From positions 310,001-374,000 of the forward strand of contig NZ_JAHXDN010000004.1 in the NCBI RefSeq assembly GCF_019375555.1: 64,000 bases of DNA. The letters are read 5' to 3'. The position numbers and the translations under genes were made by a program. The notes under the pieces are model-generated. The model did not search any database. It saw nothing but the letters and a program-made list of their open reading frames with translations, and was not told where the DNA came from. Source of the stretch: Roseobacter insulae (GTDB lineage: Bacteria > Pseudomonadota > Alphaproteobacteria > Rhodobacterales > Rhodobacteraceae). Positions 61,389 through 64,000 of the stretch are shown in pieces (within the stretch, counting starts at the first letter, position 1; each line of letters starts with the position of its first letter).

Positions 61389-61778
61389 TCAAGGCGCGGC
61401 GGCCCATACCTCGACCTCGACAACGAACTCCGGTCGCGTAAACCCTGAGACGATCACCAGCGTTGAGGATGGCAGAACCGTCACGTCGGACAGGAACGCG
61501 TCTCTCGCCAGCATGTACCCCGGCATATGCGCCCGGTCCGTCACAAACGCGCTGACATGGAAGACATGTTCGGCAGCCATATGCGCGGCACCGAGAATGG
61601 CGAGGATGTTGTCAAAACAAATGTCTGCCTGCGCTTGCGCCCCCTCAGGCACGCGCCCGTCAAGCGACTGCCCCAGTTGTCCGGACGTACGGACGAGGCG
61701 TGCACCCGCAGGCAGTTCAATGCCATGAGAATACCGGGCGAAAGGCGGCGCGATGCTGCCGGGTGCAAGCGATTTCAT
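61389..61778 (-). CDS. RidA-family protein
   Basis: A 129-residue trimeric YjgF/RidA fold protein (GARLVRTSGQLGQSLDGRVPEGAQAQADICFDNILAILGAAHM ... FLSDVTVLPSSTLVIVSGFTRPEFVVEVEVWA). The arginine that precedes VEIEA in imine-deaminating RidA is not present (FVVEVEV), so it may belong to a non-deaminase subgroup. GGAGA precedes ATG 61776-61778. Convergent with the small membrane-protein gene. Confidence 0.85.
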   Translation of the reverse strand: MKSLAPGSIAPPFARYSHGIELPAGARLVRTSGQLGQSLDGRVPEGAQAQADICFDNILAILGAAHMAAEHVFHVSAFVTDRAHMPGYMLARDAFLSDVTVLPSSTLVIVSGFTRPEFVVEVEVWAAAP

Positions 61779-62545
61779 GTGGTGTTCTCCACTTGATGTC
61801 ATGGCAGGCGATCCCTCGCCTGACCCTTGTCCTTTCTGGCGTCCGCCTGCATGGAAGCGCGTCGCAGAACGCCAAGCCAACCATGCCTGTGATGGCCAAA
61901 GAAACGGGCCTGATCATCACAGTCTAGATCAACCAACGCCCTGACGATACATAGCCCGTTACGAGAACCGGCAGGAAGGCGGTATCCATGCACATCCTCT
62001 GCCTGGCGACGCGCCGCATCCTTTCCATTAGCGACAGATTCGCCCCTCATCCGATCCGGATTGACACTAAAAATACACGCATGGCACGAACAATCTCGCT
62101 TTTCCTTCGCCCAGGCAATTTTTTTCAAAGCGCTTTTGTAGCTTGTTTCCGGCAGTTTTTTATTGCTGACCCGCCTGCCAGCCGCTAGCCCAAAATTCCG
62201 CCTGCTATCAAGGTTCAGGAGCGACACTGAGTGTTCAAAATGCGCCACATGCAAAGAAATGTGATATGCTTCGCATTCATCAAGTCGATTTCGCGACAGC
62301 AGGTTCTGGCCGCGCAGGTTGGATCGAAAGGCCTGCACCCCGGTTTGCTGCTGATGCCACAGGCGATATCACCCCTTTTGCTCTGAAATCGCATCGGCGG
62401 TTGGGGTTGACGGCAAGACATAAAATTTTGACACTCCCGCCGTCCCCAAACGGGCATCAAGAAAGCAGGTCAACTGCATCACCGCGTCGGCGCAATCAAC
62501 CGGCATAGCGCGACGGGACGTCGCGCACTAACAGAGAGGAAGAAA
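61779..62545. other. Region without a recognisable gene upstream of the peptide-binding protein
   Basis: About 770 bases. Open frames on either strand show no known motif and lack ribosome sites. A LacI-type palindrome is near 62126. It probably contains the promoter of the transporter operon that starts at 62546 and may hold decayed sequence. Confidence 0.5.
62126..62138. promoter_or_regulatory. LacI-type palindrome AAAGCGCTTT
   Basis: AAAGCGCTTT (62127-62136) with a central CG is the usual symmetry of LacI-family operators. It lies 410 bases before the binding-protein gene. An AAAAGCGCTTTT copy is also found at 35706-35717, after the atp terminator, so the motif may occur by chance. Confidence 0.3.
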
Positions 62546-64000
62546 ATGACATTTTTCACACGTACCGGCAAACCTTTGCCGAAGTCCGTCGTGGACTCCG
62601 CAGCCAAGGTCGGTTCCGATCCTGTCAATCGTCGCGAGTTCCTGGCAATGGCCAGCGCGTTCGGCGCAACCGCTGCGACCGCGTACTCGATGATCGGCAT
62701 GGCCGCGCCGGCGCGCGCCGATGGCCACAAGGAAGGTGGCACTGTGCGCATGCAGCAGGAAGTTCGCGCGCTGAAAGATCCGCGCACCTATGACTGGTCG
62801 CAGATCGCCAACTTCAGCCGCGGCTGGCTGGAATACCTCGTGATCTACGAAAACGACGGCACGTTCACCCCCGCCCTGCTGGAAAGCTGGGAGATCAACG
62901 ACAACGCGACGGAATACACCCTGAACGTCCGCAAAGGCGTGAAGTGGAACAACGGCGACGACTTCACGGCCGACGACGTTGCACGCAACATCTCCGGCTG
63001 GTGTGACAAGGGCCTTGAAGGCAACTCCATGGCGGGTCGTTTTGGTGTCCTGATTGACGAGGCGACAGGTCAGGCGATTGACGGCGCCATCTCGGTTGTC
63101 GATAGCCACACGGTGAAGCTGGCCTTGCCACGTCCGGACATCTCGCTGATCCCCGGCATGGCGGATTACCCTGCCGCGATCACCCCGGCTGGCTTTAACC
63201 CGGAAACGATGCTCGACAATCCGATCGGCACCGGCCCGTACCTGCCTGAATCGCTGGAAGTCGGCGTGAAAAGCGTGATGGTCAAGAACCCGGACCATAC
63301 CTGGTGGGGCACGGAAGTCTTTGGCGGACCCTACATTGACCGTCTGGAATACATCGACTACGGCACCGACCCCTCTGCCTTTGTCGCCGCGGCCGAAGCG
63401 GAAGAAATCGATGCGCTCTACTCCATTGAGGGCGACTTCATCGACATCTTCGCGACATTGGACGGCTGGGTGGAGAACTCCATCGCCACCGCCGCAACCA
63501 TCGTTATCCGCCCCAACCAACTGGCAGAAGTCGATGGCATGAAACCCTATGCTGACAAGCGTGTCCGTCAGGCTCTGGCCATGGCGGTCGACAACTCGGT
63601 CCTGTTGGAGCTGGGGTATGGCGGTCGCGGAATAGAGGCTGAAAACCACCATGTTGGACCGATGCACCCCGACTATGCGGAATTGCCTCCGCGCAAGGTG
63701 GACCCGGCAGCGGCCAAGGCCCTGATGGACGAAGCCGGGATGGGCGATTTTGAGCATGAGCTCTACTCCATCGACGATGCGTGGCGCAAGGACACCACCG
63801 ATGCCGTCGCTGCGCAGCTGCGTGACGCGGGCATCAAGGTGAAGCGGACAATCCTGCCCGGCTCGACCTTCTGGAACGACTGGGTGAAATATCCGTTCTC
63901 CTCGACCAACTGGAACCACCGTCCCCTGGGTGTCCAGATCTGGGCGCTGGCATATCGGTCGGGGGAGGCGTGGAACGAGTTCGGCTGGTCCAATGCGGAG
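62546..64000 (+). CDS. ABC transporter substrate-binding protein, peptide/nickel (family 5), C-terminus outside window
   Basis: The first 485 residues of a periplasmic solute-binding protein for an oligopeptide-type importer. It has a Tat signal: [24 protein letters not shown] after residue 28, cleavage near ARADG. Family-5 blocks follow: [76 protein letters not shown] is the ribosome site before ATG 62546. The gene runs past base 64000 with no stop; permease and ATPase genes should follow. The substrate may be a peptide, opine or sugar derivative. Confidence 0.94.
   Translation, partial: MTFFTRTGKPLPKSVVDSAAKVGSDPVNRREFLAMASAFGATAATAYSMIGMAAPARADGHKEGGTVRMQQEVRALKDPRTYDWSQIANFSRGWLEYLVIYENDGTFTPALLESWEINDNATEYTLNVRKGVKWNNGDDFTADDVARNISGWCDKGLEGNSMAGRFGVLIDEATGQAIDGAISVVDSHTVKLALPRPDISLIPGMADYPAAITPAGFNPETMLDNPIGTGPYLPESLEVGVKSVMVKNPDHTWWGTEVFGGPYIDRLEYIDYGTDPSAFVAAAEAEEIDALYSIEGDFIDIFATLDGWVENSIATAATIVIRPNQLAEVDGMKPYADKRVRQALAMAVDNSVLLELGYGGRGIEAENHHVGPMHPDYAELPPRKVDPAAAKALMDEAGMGDFEHELYSIDDAWRKDTTDAVAAQLRDAGIKVKRTILPGSTFWNDWVKYPFSSTNWNHRPLGVQIWALAYRSGEAWNEFGWSNAE

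Noticed and set aside
61799-62338. A 179-residue minus-strand frame in the gap before the peptide-binding protein gene
   Set aside because: No ribosome site, no family match, and an irregular composition; it is likely random openness.
1-64000. tRNA, rRNA, CRISPR array and transposase genes
   Set aside because: None was found on reading through the window: no repeat-spacer array, no transposase-like protein and no tRNA-like T-loop arm in a plausible context. A covariance search would be decisive for small RNAs.

Overview
The window is high-GC chromosomal DNA from an alphaproteobacterium, most likely a marine Rhodobacteraceae (Roseobacter-group) species. Supporting signs are the F0 operon order atpI-atpB-atpE-atpX-atpF set apart from F1, the MipZ division ATPase, three clustered peptide deformylase genes next to fmt, the ffh / acetyltransferase / chorismate mutase / rpsP / rimM / trmD / rplS / rpmE block, a zinc-free L31, hemP, and a CtrA-type box. 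No rRNA, tRNA, CRISPR array, insertion sequence or prophage was seen.

Layout. 1-3.7 kb: the end of an alkaline phosphatase gene, then a three-gene unit (exported CPFC protein, LolD-type ATPase, FtsX-type permease with a His-rich loop) that may move metal. 3.7-4.6 kb: an iron-type operon with hemP and two unknown proteins behind a palindromic operator. 4.7-9.7 kb: a catabolic cluster (DadA-like oxidase, ThDP enzyme, Asp/Glu-racemase-like protein, saccharopine-dehydrogenase-like protein) beside a ruined GntR gene. 10.4-16.8 kb: a LysR regulator, a methyltransferase, and a dimethylglycine-dehydrogenase-like / MttB-like / TetR operon that points to methylated-amine use. 16.9-21.3 kb: an RND efflux pair. 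21.3-24.0 kb: fmt and three deformylase paralogues, one without its metal ligand and catalytic residue. 24.1-30.5 kb: C-S lyase, glutathionyl-hydroquinone reductase, orphan response regulator, two cobalamin genes, lytic transglycosylase. 31.0-38.3 kb: smc, a FadR-type regulator and the F0 operon. 38.5-42.8 kb: small regulators, a 22-residue membrane peptide, an EamA transporter and an azoreductase.

42.8-45.3 kb is a graveyard: a deleted SDR gene, an unidentified remnant and a hydratase-like gene damaged at its active site. 45.4-54.2 kb is the SRP/ribosome block, with three tandem hairpins before ffh and four GNAT paralogues between ffh and rpsP. 54.4-56.8 kb is a collapsed ribose-type ABC transporter and LacI locus. 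57.3-64.0 kb holds mipZ, an EamA transporter, a MarR regulator with a palindrome in its promoter, fumarylacetoacetase, a RidA-like protein and the start of a Tat-exported peptide-type binding protein that runs off the end.

Two themes stand out. Housekeeping blocks are tightly packed, with many ATGA overlaps. Sugar and CoA-linked catabolic loci are decaying next to intact amino-acid and methylamine catabolic operons. Starts were moved inward from the longest frame wherever a ribosome site or family alignment favoured it; all family calls are by recognition from the translated sequence, without database searches.
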